Positions 27,819 to 37,275 of a DNA stretch of 64,000 nucleotides are shown in pieces (within the stretch, counting starts at the first letter, position 1; every line of letters starts with the position of its first letter). The position numbers and the translations under genes were made by a program. This DNA comes from Glaciecola blandensis. Lineage in GTDB: Bacteria > Pseudomonadota > Gammaproteobacteria > Enterobacterales > Alteromonadaceae. Location: assembly GCF_031846165.1 (NCBI RefSeq), contig NZ_JAVRIE010000002.1, positions 681,206 to 745,205 on the forward strand. The letters run 5' to 3'. The notes below the pieces were generated by a model, which was not told the DNA's origin, did not search any database, and saw nothing but the letters and a program-made list of their open reading frames with translations.

Positions 27819-29117
27819 ATGGCTAAAAATGTTGTTGTACTCGGAACCCAATGGGGTGACGAAGGAAAGGGTAAGGTCGTTGATCTTCTAACTGAACAAG
27901 CTTCTTTTGTGGTTCGCTATCAAGGTGGTCACAATGCGGGGCATACTCTCGTTATAGACGGCGAAAAAACCGTTCTTCATCTCATCCCCTCTGGCGTACT
28001 GCGTGAAAACGTAAAGTGCGTTATCGGCAATGGCGTAGTGCTGAGCCCTGAAGCTTTGTTAAAAGAAATGGCGATGCTGGAAGAGAAAGGTGTTCCTGTT
28101 AAGGAGCGTCTTGTTATCAGTGAAGCGTGCCCGCTTATTTTACCTTTCCACATAGCGTTGGACGTTGCTCGCGAGAAAGCTCGTGGTAACAAAGCAATTG
28201 GCACTACCGGCCGCGGTATTGGTCCAGCTTATGAAGATAAAGTTTCTCGTCGAGGTTTGCGCGTTGGTGACTTATTCAATCCGGAAGATTTCGCAGTAAA
28301 ACTGAAAGAAGTCCTTAGCTACCACAACTTCATGCTCACCGAATACTACAAAGAGGTAGCCGTTGACTATGATGAAGTATTACAACAAGCCTTATCTGTT
28401 GCTGACTTATTGAAGTCGATGGTTGTTGATGTAACAGACCTGCTTGAAACTGCTCGCAAGAACAAGCAATCCATCATGTTTGAAGGGGCGCAGGGCACAT
28501 TGCTAGATATTGACCATGGCACATATCCCTACGTAACTTCCTCTAATACTACTGTTGGTGGTGTTGCAACTGGTGCTGGTTTTGGCCCGCTTAATATTGA
28601 TTATGTATTGGGTATCGTCAAAGCTTATACAACACGTGTAGGTTCTGGTCCTTTCCCTACTGAGTTAGACTGCGAAGTAGGCCAACACCTTGGGGTTAAA
28701 GGCCATGAGTTTGGCGCAACTACAGGCCGTAAACGCCGCACAGGTTGGTTTGATGCGGTAGCAATGCGTCGCGCGGTACAATTAAACTCAATTACAGGCT
28801 TTTGCCTAACTAAGCTTGATGTTCTTGACGGTTTGAAAACCTTGAGCATTTGCGTTGGCTATGAAGATAAAGCGGGTAAGGTGAGCACTATTCCACCACT
28901 AGCTGCTGAAGGGTATGATTTAGTTACACCAGTTTATGAAGAAATGCCTGGTTGGACTGACAATACTTATGGCGTGACTGTCTACGATGACTTACCACAG
29001 GCTGCTAAGAATTATATCAAGCGTTTGGAAGAGTTGACCGGTGTTCCTATCGATATTATATCTACAGGACCTGACCGCGCAGATACAATGGTGCTTCGCA
29101 ACCCTTACGCGGAATAA
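27819..29117 (+). CDS. purA: adenylosuccinate synthetase
   Basis: PurA joins IMP and aspartate using GTP, the first committed step to AMP. The GTP-binding loop GTQWGDEGKGKVVD (residues 8-21), the GGHNAGHT motif and the IMP-binding GTTGRGIGP segment are all intact. The ATG at 27819 gives 432 residues, the same as E. coli; a TTG 14 codons upstream lies in the promoter and is unlikely. It is followed by a strong terminator. Confidence 0.97.
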   Translation: MAKNVVVLGTQWGDEGKGKVVDLLTEQASFVVRYQGGHNAGHTLVIDGEKTVLHLIPSGVLRENVKCVIGNGVVLSPEALLKEMAMLEEKGVPVKERLVISEACPLILPFHIALDVAREKARGNKAIGTTGRGIGPAYEDKVSRRGLRVGDLFNPEDFAVKLKEVLSYHNFMLTEYYKEVAVDYDEVLQQALSVADLLKSMVVDVTDLLETARKNKQSIMFEGAQGTLLDIDHGTYPYVTSSNTTVGGVATGAGFGPLNIDYVLGIVKAYTTRVGSGPFPTELDCEVGQHLGVKGHEFGATTGRKRRTGWFDAVAMRRAVQLNSITGFCLTKLDVLDGLKTLSICVGYEDKAGKVSTIPPLAAEGYDLVTPVYEEMPGWTDNTYGVTVYDDLPQAAKNYIKRLEELTGVPIDIISTGPDRADTMVLRNPYAE

Positions 29118-29142
29118 GCAATAAAATAACTTAAGTGTTAAG

Positions 29143-29179
29143 AAAAGCCGACGTTTTCGCGAGAATCCGTCGGCTTTTT
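29143..29179 (+). terminator. intrinsic terminator after purA
   Basis: AAAAGCCGACG pairs with CGTCGGCTTTT across a 14-base loop and ends in five T residues. Confidence 0.88.
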
Positions 29180-29240
29180 GTTTCCCCTACTATTTGCCTT
29201 ATGGTACGCCTTTGCTAGGATGTCAGTATTCGCATAATTA

Positions 29241-30656
29241 ATGAGTAATGGAATGCCTGACGCAACCTTAGATTTACCAGAAAGTACCAACCACGCAGTA
29301 ATGAGTATTGACGAATTAAAGCGTACTTTTTCCACTGGGCGAACAAAAACATATAAGTGGCGCATAGAGCAGTTGCAGGCTTTAAAGCGCTTACTAGAAG
29401 AGAAAAGCAAAGACATTGCTAAAGCGTTGAATCAAGACCTAGCGAAAAGTGAATCCGAAGCTTGGTTGACCGAAATTGGGTATTCTATTACTGATGTAGA
29501 TGACAATATAAAACGCCTCAAGTCGTGGATGAAACCTAAAAAAGTAGGCACGCCTTTGGTTGCGTGGCCAGGTAAGAGCATGATCCAAAGTGAGCCATTA
29601 GGTGTGGCTCTGATTATTGGTGCTTGGAATTATCCCGTTCAACTTGTACTAACACCGCTAATCGCTGCGATCGCCGCTGGCAACTGCGCAGTAATAAAGC
29701 CTTCCGAACTAGCGCCTGCTAGCTCTGAACTTCTAGCCAAGCTTATCCCTCTTTATCTCGATAATGCAGCAATAAGAGTGCAAGAGGGCGGTAAAGATGA
29801 AACTACAGAGTTATTGGCGATGCCTTTTGATAAATATTTCTATACCGGCGGTGAGCATGTTGGACGCATTGTGATGACCGCTGCTGCTAAGCATCTAGCC
29901 CCAGTTACATTAGAGTTAGGTGGCAAAAGCCCGTGTATCGTCGATGGTGAGACAAACCTAGATATAACTGTTCGCCGCATCGTTTGGGGCAAATGGATGA
30001 ATGTTGGGCAAACCTGTGTTGCGCCTGATTATGTGCTCATAGAAGAAAAGTATTTGGCAGACTTTACACAAAAGTTAATTGCTGAAATCAAGAAACAGTA
30101 CTCCAAAGAACCACAAAGTAATAAGGATTATGGTCGTGTTATTAATCAAAGGCATTGCGCTCGTTTGATTAACTACCTAGAAGGTCTGAATATCATTCAT
30201 GGTGGCAAACACGATGTTGACGAGCGTTTCATAGAGCCAACTGTTGTTGTGCAACCAAAACTTGATGACCTGATTATGCAAGAAGAAATATTTGGTCCCA
30301 TCCTTCCAATTTTAACGTTTAAGTCAAAGCAAAGTATGATTGACTTTGTGCGAGCGCGCCCAAAACCCTTAGCGTGTTACGCGTTTACCTCAAATAAAGA
30401 ATTTGAAAGCATGGTTGTTGAAGAAATCAGTGCAGGTTCAATTTGCATCAACGACACGAATATATTCTTAGTCAACCATGAATTGCCGTTTGGCGGTGTC
30501 GGTACTAGTGGTATGGGCAATTATCATGGTAAATCGGGATTCGACACATTCAGTCATCAAAAGGCCGTGATGAAAAGGAGCTTCAAGTTTGATGCTGCTA
30601 TTCGGTACGCGCCGTTCAGTAAACTAAAATTGATGTTACTTAAGAAGTTGTCATAG
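29241..30656 (+). CDS. class 3-like NAD(P)-dependent aldehyde dehydrogenase
   Basis: The 471-residue enzyme oxidises aldehydes to acids. The general base Glu is in LELGGKSPC (Glu225) and the nucleophile in GQTCVAPDYVL (Cys259); IGAWNYPVQL and NPSEL-type IKPSEL mark the cofactor site. The layout, including the C-terminal hydrophobic tail with several Lys, is that of class 3 ALDHs active on fatty or aromatic (coniferyl-type) aldehydes. Precise substrate is not decidable. It is followed 35 bases on by a VOC-family gene. Confidence 0.9.
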   Translation: MSNGMPDATLDLPESTNHAVMSIDELKRTFSTGRTKTYKWRIEQLQALKRLLEEKSKDIAKALNQDLAKSESEAWLTEIGYSITDVDDNIKRLKSWMKPKKVGTPLVAWPGKSMIQSEPLGVALIIGAWNYPVQLVLTPLIAAIAAGNCAVIKPSELAPASSELLAKLIPLYLDNAAIRVQEGGKDETTELLAMPFDKYFYTGGEHVGRIVMTAAAKHLAPVTLELGGKSPCIVDGETNLDITVRRIVWGKWMNVGQTCVAPDYVLIEEKYLADFTQKLIAEIKKQYSKEPQSNKDYGRVINQRHCARLINYLEGLNIIHGGKHDVDERFIEPTVVVQPKLDDLIMQEEIFGPILPILTFKSKQSMIDFVRARPKPLACYAFTSNKEFESMVVEEISAGSICINDTNIFLVNHELPFGGVGTSGMGNYHGKSGFDTFSHQKAVMKRSFKFDAAIRYAPFSKLKLMLLKKLS

Positions 30657-30691
30657 GTAGACGGTAAAATTAGCAAAGAGGATCCACAATA

Positions 30692-31123
30692 ATGTCAGAA
30701 AGAAACACGATGCCAGCATTTCATCTCGCCATTCCAGTGACTGATCTTGCTGAAGCAGAAGCTTTTTATGGCAAGCTTCTATCTTGTCAGAAAGGTCGAA
30801 GTAGCGAGCAGTGGATCGATTGGAATTTTTTTGGGCATCAGCTAGTGACTCACCTAGTCGCTGAGATGCCTTCAAGACCCAAGCCAAATTCTGTCGACGA
30901 TAAGAACGTTCCAGTACCTCACTTCGGTGTTATTTTAGATATGCCTGAATGGCAGTTGCTTGCAGACCGTTTAATTGAAGAGCAACAAGCTTTTATTATT
31001 GAGCCTTATATTCGCTTCAAGGGAAAGACCGGTGAACAGGGCACTTTCTTTTTGCTTGACCCTGCGGGGAACGCTCTCGAATTTAAGGGTTTTGCAGATC
31101 AATCCCAAGTATTCGCTACATAA
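30692..31123 (+). CDS. VOC-family (glyoxalase-like) protein
   Basis: The 143-residue protein shows the paired beta-alpha-beta-beta-beta modules of the vicinal oxygen chelate fold: FHLAIPVTDLAEAEAFYGKLL at the start, HFGVIL at the second module and a final NALEFKGF with the usual metal-binding Glu. Candidate metal ligands are His11, the His in HQLVTH and that Glu. It could be a lyase, dioxygenase or resistance-type binding protein; substrate unknown. Ribosome-binding site GAGG lies upstream of the ATG. It may share a transcript with the aldehyde dehydrogenase. Confidence 0.8.
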   Translation: MSERNTMPAFHLAIPVTDLAEAEAFYGKLLSCQKGRSSEQWIDWNFFGHQLVTHLVAEMPSRPKPNSVDDKNVPVPHFGVILDMPEWQLLADRLIEEQQAFIIEPYIRFKGKTGEQGTFFLLDPAGNALEFKGFADQSQVFAT

Positions 31124-31148
31124 CAATATTCCTTGGTTGTTATGTAGC
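31115..31148. repeat. perfect 12-bp inverted repeat over a stop codon
   Basis: GCTACATAACAA (31115-31126) pairs perfectly with TTGTTATGTAGC (31137-31148) around a 10-base loop. The VOC gene's stop codon (31121-31123) is inside the left arm. No T tract follows; it lies between convergent genes. Confidence 0.75.
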
Positions 31149-31167
31149 TACAAGTGCTGATTCACCC

Positions 31168-32541
31168 TCAGAAAAGTACCTGCACGCTTAACAATAAGTA
31201 AGCAATGATAGTTAAACCGCCCACGAAAAGCGCATATGGCATTTGCGTTTTAACGTGTGTTAGTAAGTCGCAGCCAGCCGCTAAAGATGAAACGGCAGTG
31301 GTATCTGAAATGGGAGAGCAATGGTCTCCAAATATACCACCCCCCAAAATGGCTGCCAAAACGAGTGATGGCGGTAAGCCTAAACTAGCTACCAACGGCA
31401 TGCCTATTGGAATTAAGATAGCGAAAGTACCCCATGATGTGCCTGTGGTGAACGACATGAAAGCGCCAGTTAAAAACAGCATAGGTACGACTAAAATTAA
31501 GGGGAGGTGTTCGCCAACAACACCAGAAACGAAAACACCCGTACCTAGCTCTTTCAGGCTGCTGCCCAGAGCGATGGAGAGTAAGACAATGGTGACTAGA
31601 GGTAATAGCTCCCCCATACCATTAAACCCTATTTTAAGCGACTGCTGATGCGTGAATCGTTTATGCCACAATAACTGAAGATAGGCGACGATACATGCTA
31701 AAAATGTAGCGTATAAAACAGATTTACTGCCGCTGCCTTTAGTAATGTCTCCTTCACCTGTTAGCAGCATAAAACCAAACATACCTACAATCATTACTAT
31801 TAGCGGTACTAACATAAAACGTGACTTTGTCGCTTCACTAGAATTGAGCTTGGTATCTGTCGATTCAAGCTTAATTTCAGCCTCCTTCATAGGTCCGTGT
31901 ACTTTATCTGCGAAAATGGTATAAGCGACCACTAGCAAGGTAAGCCATGCATAAACATTGTAGGGAAGAGTACCCCATAACACGGCTATTGGTGTTTCGT
32001 TTAGGTCATAGGCGCTGATTAGGGCTAATACATATGCGCCCCAACCATTTAGCAGGATAAGGATACAGATAGGCGCGCAAGTTGAATCGATAATATAAGC
32101 CAGTCTTGCTCGGCTCATTTTGTATTTATCAAACAAACCACGAGCAAAAATTCCTGCGGTAAGGACACTCAAATTTGATTCGATAAATATCGCCATGCCA
32201 GTAAACATGGTGACGCCACCAACTCGCTTTCTAGAGTTGATCAATCCACTTCCAATGAGTCTGTTAACCGTGGCTTTGACACCGCCAGAGTCGCGGATAA
32301 AAGCCAATAATGCGCCCACTAAGAGACTGAATATTAGAATCCGCGTTGTAGAGCCGCTGCCTGCAGTACTCACAATTCGCTCTATCGTATTAATGGGTGT
32401 AAGTAACCACGCACTTTCATTGGACATAGCCAACAGTAATTCAGACGACAGTACAGCCAAGAGTAAGGCTAATATCACTTCTTTTTTCCACAAAACTACT
32501 GTAATTGCGATAAGCGGCGGAAGTACGGTTAGCCAATCCAT
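31168..32541 (-). CDS. NhaC-family Na+/H+ (or organate) antiporter
   Basis: The 457-residue protein has about eleven membrane helices and the NhaC-type sequence around GGVTMFTGMAIFIESNLSV and GGGIFGDHCSPISDTT, the latter a conserved family signature. Members exchange sodium for protons or, in the MleN group, for lactate/malate. It is the last gene of a leftward group with the amidase/serine hydrolase fusion and the M14 peptidase, and lies beside murQ, whose reaction releases D-lactate. A link to lactate or sodium cycling for the symporter is an inference from position only. AGGA precedes the ATG. Confidence 0.85.
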   Translation of the reverse strand: MDWLTVLPPLIAITVVLWKKEVILALLLAVLSSELLLAMSNESAWLLTPINTIERIVSTAGSGSTTRILIFSLLVGALLAFIRDSGGVKATVNRLIGSGLINSRKRVGGVTMFTGMAIFIESNLSVLTAGIFARGLFDKYKMSRARLAYIIDSTCAPICILILLNGWGAYVLALISAYDLNETPIAVLWGTLPYNVYAWLTLLVVAYTIFADKVHGPMKEAEIKLESTDTKLNSSEATKSRFMLVPLIVMIVGMFGFMLLTGEGDITKGSGSKSVLYATFLACIVAYLQLLWHKRFTHQQSLKIGFNGMGELLPLVTIVLLSIALGSSLKELGTGVFVSGVVGEHLPLILVVPMLFLTGAFMSFTTGTSWGTFAILIPIGMPLVASLGLPPSLVLAAILGGGIFGDHCSPISDTTAVSSLAAGCDLLTHVKTQMPYALFVGGLTIIAYLLLSVQVLF

Positions 32542-32565
32542 AGATTGTTTCCTATTGTATTTTTC

Positions 32566-35064
32566 TTATTGTTTTTCGGTTTTGAGCTTAATCAACGTTT
32601 CATAAACCAAGCTCACAATATTGCCATAACGGGCGAGTTCAGATGATTCCGCCTCAAACTCAAACTTATCTTCTATTGAGATAACAGGAGAGTGGCGTAA
32701 ATTTGTAAGGATAATAACGGCTAAGTCATGCTCAGGATCAATCACGGTGGCTGTGCCAGTCCAACCGGTATGTCCAAACGCACTTTGACTCGCATAGGGA
32801 CCAAAATGCCATTCTCTTTCCTTATCTCTCGCTAATTGCCAAGCCAGACCAATGGTATCCTGTTTACCAGAGGGACTAGTGAAACGGTCTAATATGGCAT
32901 GATTGAATAGTTTTACATTGCCATAGCCACCACCATTGAGAAGTACTTGGCTTAAAACTGATAAGTCATCGATACTCGAGAATAAGCCTGCATGACCTGA
33001 GACGCCTTGCATAGAGTAAAATGCTTTTTCATCATGCACCTCACCTTGTAATACGTATTCTCTGATGTTTGGAAACTCGACATTGCCAGCTCGAGTATTG
33101 CCTTGAATTTCCGTGGCTGCAAATTGGTTTGCTTCAAATCCGTGCTTAAGTGGTGTAAATAGCGTGTTTTCTAAGCCAAGTGGCTGGTAAATGCTTTCTC
33201 GCATAAACTGGTCCAATGGCATATTCGTTAAGCGCTCTATCAATGTGCCAAGTATCATAAAGTTACTGTCACTGTATGTCTGTGAACCGCTATAAACTGA
33301 GTCAAAAGGGAGTGCTGTGAGCAGCAATCGTTGTGTCTTTATTTTATTCTGAGAATAAAAGTATTCCCCCCATACATTATCGGGACGATAAAACTTCAAT
33401 TCAGGCGCATATCCACTGCTGTGCGACAACAAATCCCTGACCAATATAACCTCACGCCCGTTACCACTGAATTCAGGAATGTAGTGATTGATTGGTCTAT
33501 CAAGCTCTAAGTCTCCCCGATTGACCAAGTGCATAATGGCCAAGCTGGTGGCAAAAGTTTTCGTATTTGATGCCAAATCAAACAAATGGTCGCTAGTTAA
33601 AGGCTCAAAATCCTCTAGTAACTGACCTCGATTATCATACTTGCGTGCATGTCCATAACTGGTGCGTTTTATAATCTTCCCTTTATGAACAACGGCGATA
33701 CTTAAGCCAGGAAAGCCTGCATTGATACCCTTGCGTATAAACCTATCTAGTTCTGCAAAATCCTCTTTGTAGGGCGCAATTTCATAAGCAAGTGTTGGGT
33801 ATGGAATGCTGATACGGATACTTGCATCAGCAGGTTGTATATTTTCAACTCGCAAAGTGTTCAGACCGTCGATTGTGCGCTTGTGTAGTGACACTCTATT
33901 GATATTACCTGCCTCAAAGTTGTCTAAGCTTAATCGTTGCTCATTAATATAAATCTCCGCTGAGCTAGCATCATCGGTTTCAATTAATAGCTCACCACGT
34001 CCTTTATATGCCTTAAATCTCGCCCGATTAGTTACCTTGGGTAATTTATCTGTGCTTTGATTTCTGAAGTCTTGAGAGATTTGTGATTGCTGAGTGTTAA
34101 CAAAAACTTGCTGTTGCTTAATTTGATCTGCGAGTACTTCAGATTGGTACAAACGATTTAGATCTTGAAATTTGTCAGGAAAATACTTCTCAACTAAGGC
34201 GAATACTGCTGCCGCGGTTTGGTTGTCCAACTGGCCAGTCACTTGCCATGGCAAAAAATGCATCTGAAATGCAGATAAGGTATCGATACTCTGTTGGTCT
34301 AGCCGACCGGTTGCTATGAGTCCATAACCATAATCACTTAGCGCCCGCTGCACCAAGGCTAAACTCGGAGGTGTTTGATTAAACGCCAGCCAGTGCTGGT
34401 TGAGAGTCTCCGTATCGTACCAAGCACCTATGCCTTCTTGATAAAGTCGAAACCATGGAAATTTTGGGCCGGGGTCATTTTTGCGAGACGGCGCAATATC
34501 AGAGTGGCCAATAACGGCTGTAGGTTCAATATCAGGATTACGAGCCAAGATGTCTTTTGTCAAAGCGATTAACTTTTTGATTTGTGCTTCTTCAAAATCA
34601 GGGAATATACACAAATCGCGATTCTTTTCCGCACCCTCTATTTGAGGTGGAACTGCGGCCAATGAAGCGTCGAATGGAATATCTTCTTGGCATTCAGGTT
34701 GATTAACAATCTCAATTCCAATGCTATGATCGTTCAAACCTGAGCGCCCTTGCCAATAACTAACTCCAGCATGCCAAGCGCGATCGCTTTCCTTAACCAG
34801 TTGAAAAACCTTAAGTTCTTTTTGTGGGTACGTAGGGTCTTCTAGGCTGGGAATAAGGTAGTGAGAGCTTACATTGCCTTCGTCAACAAGTGCCTCGACG
34901 GATTCTTGATAATTTACCGCAGTAAAATGCATCACTAAAGATTTTATTCTGAAGCTATGATTTTTTGATGGCATTTGTTCGATTGTAGATACACTGGCGC
35001 AGCTCACGAGTAAGAACGAACTTAACACAAGACCAATGTTTAGGTGCCGCTTCCAATCTGGCAT
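32566..35064 (-). CDS. AmiD-type amidase fused to YfeW/PBP4B-like serine hydrolase, lipoprotein
   Basis: This 832-residue protein joins two murein-processing enzymes. After a lipoprotein signal (LVSC, Cys22) comes a zinc N-acetylmuramoyl-L-alanine amidase domain of the AmiD/AmpD type, with His46, His187 and Asp197 (in GHSDIAPSRKNDPGPKFPW) as ligands, and a peptidoglycan-binding domain (about 230-292). A beta-rich linker follows, then a class C beta-lactamase/PBP4B domain with SNTK (Ser499, Lys502), YSD (Tyr597) and HTG (765-767). I start at the ATG at 35064; 38 extra codons upstream would hide the signal peptide. In E. coli the two activities are separate proteins, AmiD and YfeW, and yfeW sits in the murQP locus. 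Confidence 0.88.
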   Translation of the reverse strand: MPDWKRHLNIGLVLSSFLLVSCASVSTIEQMPSKNHSFRIKSLVMHFTAVNYQESVEALVDEGNVSSHYLIPSLEDPTYPQKELKVFQLVKESDRAWHAGVSYWQGRSGLNDHSIGIEIVNQPECQEDIPFDASLAAVPPQIEGAEKNRDLCIFPDFEEAQIKKLIALTKDILARNPDIEPTAVIGHSDIAPSRKNDPGPKFPWFRLYQEGIGAWYDTETLNQHWLAFNQTPPSLALVQRALSDYGYGLIATGRLDQQSIDTLSAFQMHFLPWQVTGQLDNQTAAAVFALVEKYFPDKFQDLNRLYQSEVLADQIKQQQVFVNTQQSQISQDFRNQSTDKLPKVTNRARFKAYKGRGELLIETDDASSAEIYINEQRLSLDNFEAGNINRVSLHKRTIDGLNTLRVENIQPADASIRISIPYPTLAYEIAPYKEDFAELDRFIRKGINAGFPGLSIAVVHKGKIIKRTSYGHARKYDNRGQLLEDFEPLTSDHLFDLASNTKTFATSLAIMHLVNRGDLELDRPINHYIPEFSGNGREVILVRDLLSHSSGYAPELKFYRPDNVWGEYFYSQNKIKTQRLLLTALPFDSVYSGSQTYSDSNFMILGTLIERLTNMPLDQFMRESIYQPLGLENTLFTPLKHGFEANQFAATEIQGNTRAGNVEFPNIREYVLQGEVHDEKAFYSMQGVSGHAGLFSSIDDLSVLSQVLLNGGGYGNVKLFNHAILDRFTSPSGKQDTIGLAWQLARDKEREWHFGPYASQSAFGHTGWTGTATVIDPEHDLAVIILTNLRHSPVISIEDKFEFEAESSELARYGNIVSLVYETLIKLKTEKQ

Positions 35065-35197
35065 AGATGAATCCAAAAAAACCGAAATAAGGTTAAATAG
35101 CCCACTGAGAAAAGCGGCTACAGCTTTCCGTAAATTTAACAAGGCTCTCGGAATATAACAACCTGAATAAACTGCCAAATTAATAATAAAGGCAAAT

Positions 35198-36574
35198 TCA
35201 ACTCAGTTTCAATAGTCTCCCATTTATGATCGCAAACTCCCGTATGCCATTCCTGACTAGGAAGCCCGCAGCGACAGTACCTCTCGAAAGTTTGAAATCG
35301 TCATGCCAAATTTTAGGGTTATTGACGATGGGTAGCCCGCAGACGTTGTTTATTAAACTCGCTTCACCCACAAAATGTGTATAACCATCACGCAGAATGG
35401 TTAAGTAGCTTTCTTCATCGAGGACGAGTTTGTCGTCTACTAAAAACGATTGTCCAGCCTCATACACATATTGTTCAGCATCAAATTCAATTTCACCGGC
35501 AAAATCACGTAAATCACCAAGGTCATAGATTATCCACTCATTTGAATAGCGCGCTGGTTTCCGTATAGCGACATCTGCAGAGTAATGCTGCTCTTTAAAA
35601 TGAAGGTTTTTAATCAACAAATCACACCATTTGTTTTCAATATTTAAAGGCAAATCAGCATACACACGTGGTTCACTGTACTCTCCTTTATCATCAAACA
35701 GAGCAGATTGTTCAGCAAGTATTGAAAGGCTTCGCACTAAAGCGACAAGGTTGGCGGAGCGGGCAACTTGTCTCGTTTCATCAGCTACGAAATAGCCGGA
35801 TTCGATTAAAATCGTGCTAATTCCTTTGGCTGCGATTTGGTCCCCGAATGAACGTTCAGAAAATGTGTCATCATACTTTGCGATTTGCCCATTGAGCTCT
35901 TCTTGCAATGACTTTGATATTTCAGCTATCAGAGTCATGGCGTTTTGGCGGGCATGATTGAGTTCTTTTTGAGGATTATACGCTGGTGCCAAGAAGGCTA
36001 TGGTAACTGGCTTTGCCTGCGCTCCACAGCGATAATAAGGGTCTTGGTCATGTAAGTTGAATGCGTATTGCGGTTTTGTTTCTTCAATCAAGGCATTCAG
36101 TACATTCCCTTCAGGTGTCTGCAGGGCTAATGCATCTCGATTAATATCTAAACCTTGCGCGTTATATCTCTTGCTGAATTTTGCGCCATCAGGATTCAGC
36201 ATAGGAGCAATATGTATGGTGAATTTGTCTTCCCAATTTTGGAATAGCACGGAAGACGAATGCAATTTTGTTTCGGAAGCTTGTTTGGAGCTCAATAAAA
36301 CATTAATAAAGTCCAATACTGCAGCGCTTGCACTAGATTCATCGCCATGCATTTGGGACCACATAGTGATGACTATTGGTCCATGACCGAGTGTGAAGCA
36401 GTGAAGATCTTGCTTCAAAAAAGATGTACCAATTACCCGATGTTTCACTTCAGCATGATCGCGCAAGCGCTCTATCTCATTATGGATATGTTCTAGTTTT
36501 AGTTGAAGGTGATCGATATTTTTAACTCGATACTCATTCAAGACCTGAAACAAACTCGCTGTATTGGACTTCAT
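35198..36574 (-). CDS. M14-family zinc carboxypeptidase, possible murein-peptide amidase
   Basis: The 458-residue protein has the M14 zinc site: HGDE (His76, Glu79), the third ligand His175 in NLHDQDP, the conserved DINRD segment and the catalytic Glu258 in ILIESGYF. There is no signal peptide, so it should be cytoplasmic. M14 enzymes include MpaA, which splits the gamma-D-Glu-meso-Dap bond of the murein tripeptide; the neighbourhood makes a similar substrate the best guess, but sequence alone does not prove it. The region after about residue 290 is an extra domain. I use the ATG at 36574: AAGGA lies 6 bases before it but abuts the ATG at 36580. The murein lipoprotein gene follows. Confidence 0.82.
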   Translation of the reverse strand: MKSNTASLFQVLNEYRVKNIDHLQLKLEHIHNEIERLRDHAEVKHRVIGTSFLKQDLHCFTLGHGPIVITMWSQMHGDESSASAAVLDFINVLLSSKQASETKLHSSSVLFQNWEDKFTIHIAPMLNPDGAKFSKRYNAQGLDINRDALALQTPEGNVLNALIEETKPQYAFNLHDQDPYYRCGAQAKPVTIAFLAPAYNPQKELNHARQNAMTLIAEISKSLQEELNGQIAKYDDTFSERSFGDQIAAKGISTILIESGYFVADETRQVARSANLVALVRSLSILAEQSALFDDKGEYSEPRVYADLPLNIENKWCDLLIKNLHFKEQHYSADVAIRKPARYSNEWIIYDLGDLRDFAGEIEFDAEQYVYEAGQSFLVDDKLVLDEESYLTILRDGYTHFVGEASLINNVCGLPIVNNPKIWHDDFKLSRGTVAAGFLVRNGIREFAIINGRLLKLS

Positions 36575-37275
36575 CGTCATTCCTTTACTTCCCGATGTGG
36601 ACTTTGAATATAGTCCTAAACTGCTCAAAAAATCAACTATTGAAAGTTAAATACGAATTCAAGATAGGGGCTACATAGGTATGCGCAAGAATACCTCGAT
36701 TTCATAGTGAACAGTATAGTATCTCCAACCTAATACCAAAAAATGCGCTCATCTCAATGTGACAGTTACCTGTTCAAGTGGTAATCAAATGTAGGTTTGT
36801 AGTTATATTTTACCGGTTTTCATAAGAGTCTTGTTAGGGTTGAGTGGCTAGTTTTTTAATTACGCACTGTTTAAATATTAGGACTTTTGGTGGTTTTCCT
36901 TGACTGTGAAGATGGGGTACGAGACGAAAAATTGATGTAAATATTTGAGCTGCAAGTACCAAATATCAATGTTGCGTTTTTTCTTGGTTGTTGAATGTGT
37001 AGAACGGTTAAATCAAATGATCATGACGTGACCTTTTGTGTCGTGATTGTCGCAAATTTGCGTCAGATATAACGTGCGAAAAAATATTCGATCTAGATCT
37101 ATAACTTAATCATGCTATTAAATAAGTGCTCTTTAATTTCGAAATTAGCCTAAAAACTATGACCTAGATATTGTAATCCCCAACATTTTTAACCCGCTAT
37201 GCCTTCTAAAATCCCGCTTATTCCTGATTTAAAAAGAACACGATGTGGTAAAGGCGATTTGTAATGTCAAAGTAA
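36575..37275. other. 700-bp non-coding stretch with clustered palindromes
   Basis: No gene is seen between the M14 gene and murQ. Within 128 bases lie an imperfect inverted repeat ATCATGAC/GTCGTGAT (37020-37027 and 37040-37047), CGCAAATTTGCG (37051-37062), GATCTAGATC (37090-37099) and TAATTTCGAAATTA (37134-37147). The region must hold the promoter of the leftward M14 operon and the 3' end of murQ. No clear terminator is visible after murQ. Confidence 0.5.

Noticed and set aside
32120..32605. 161-codon open frame antisense to the NhaC-type gene
   Set aside because: It is a shadow of the antiporter gene; the opposite strand encodes a clear membrane protein with family motifs.
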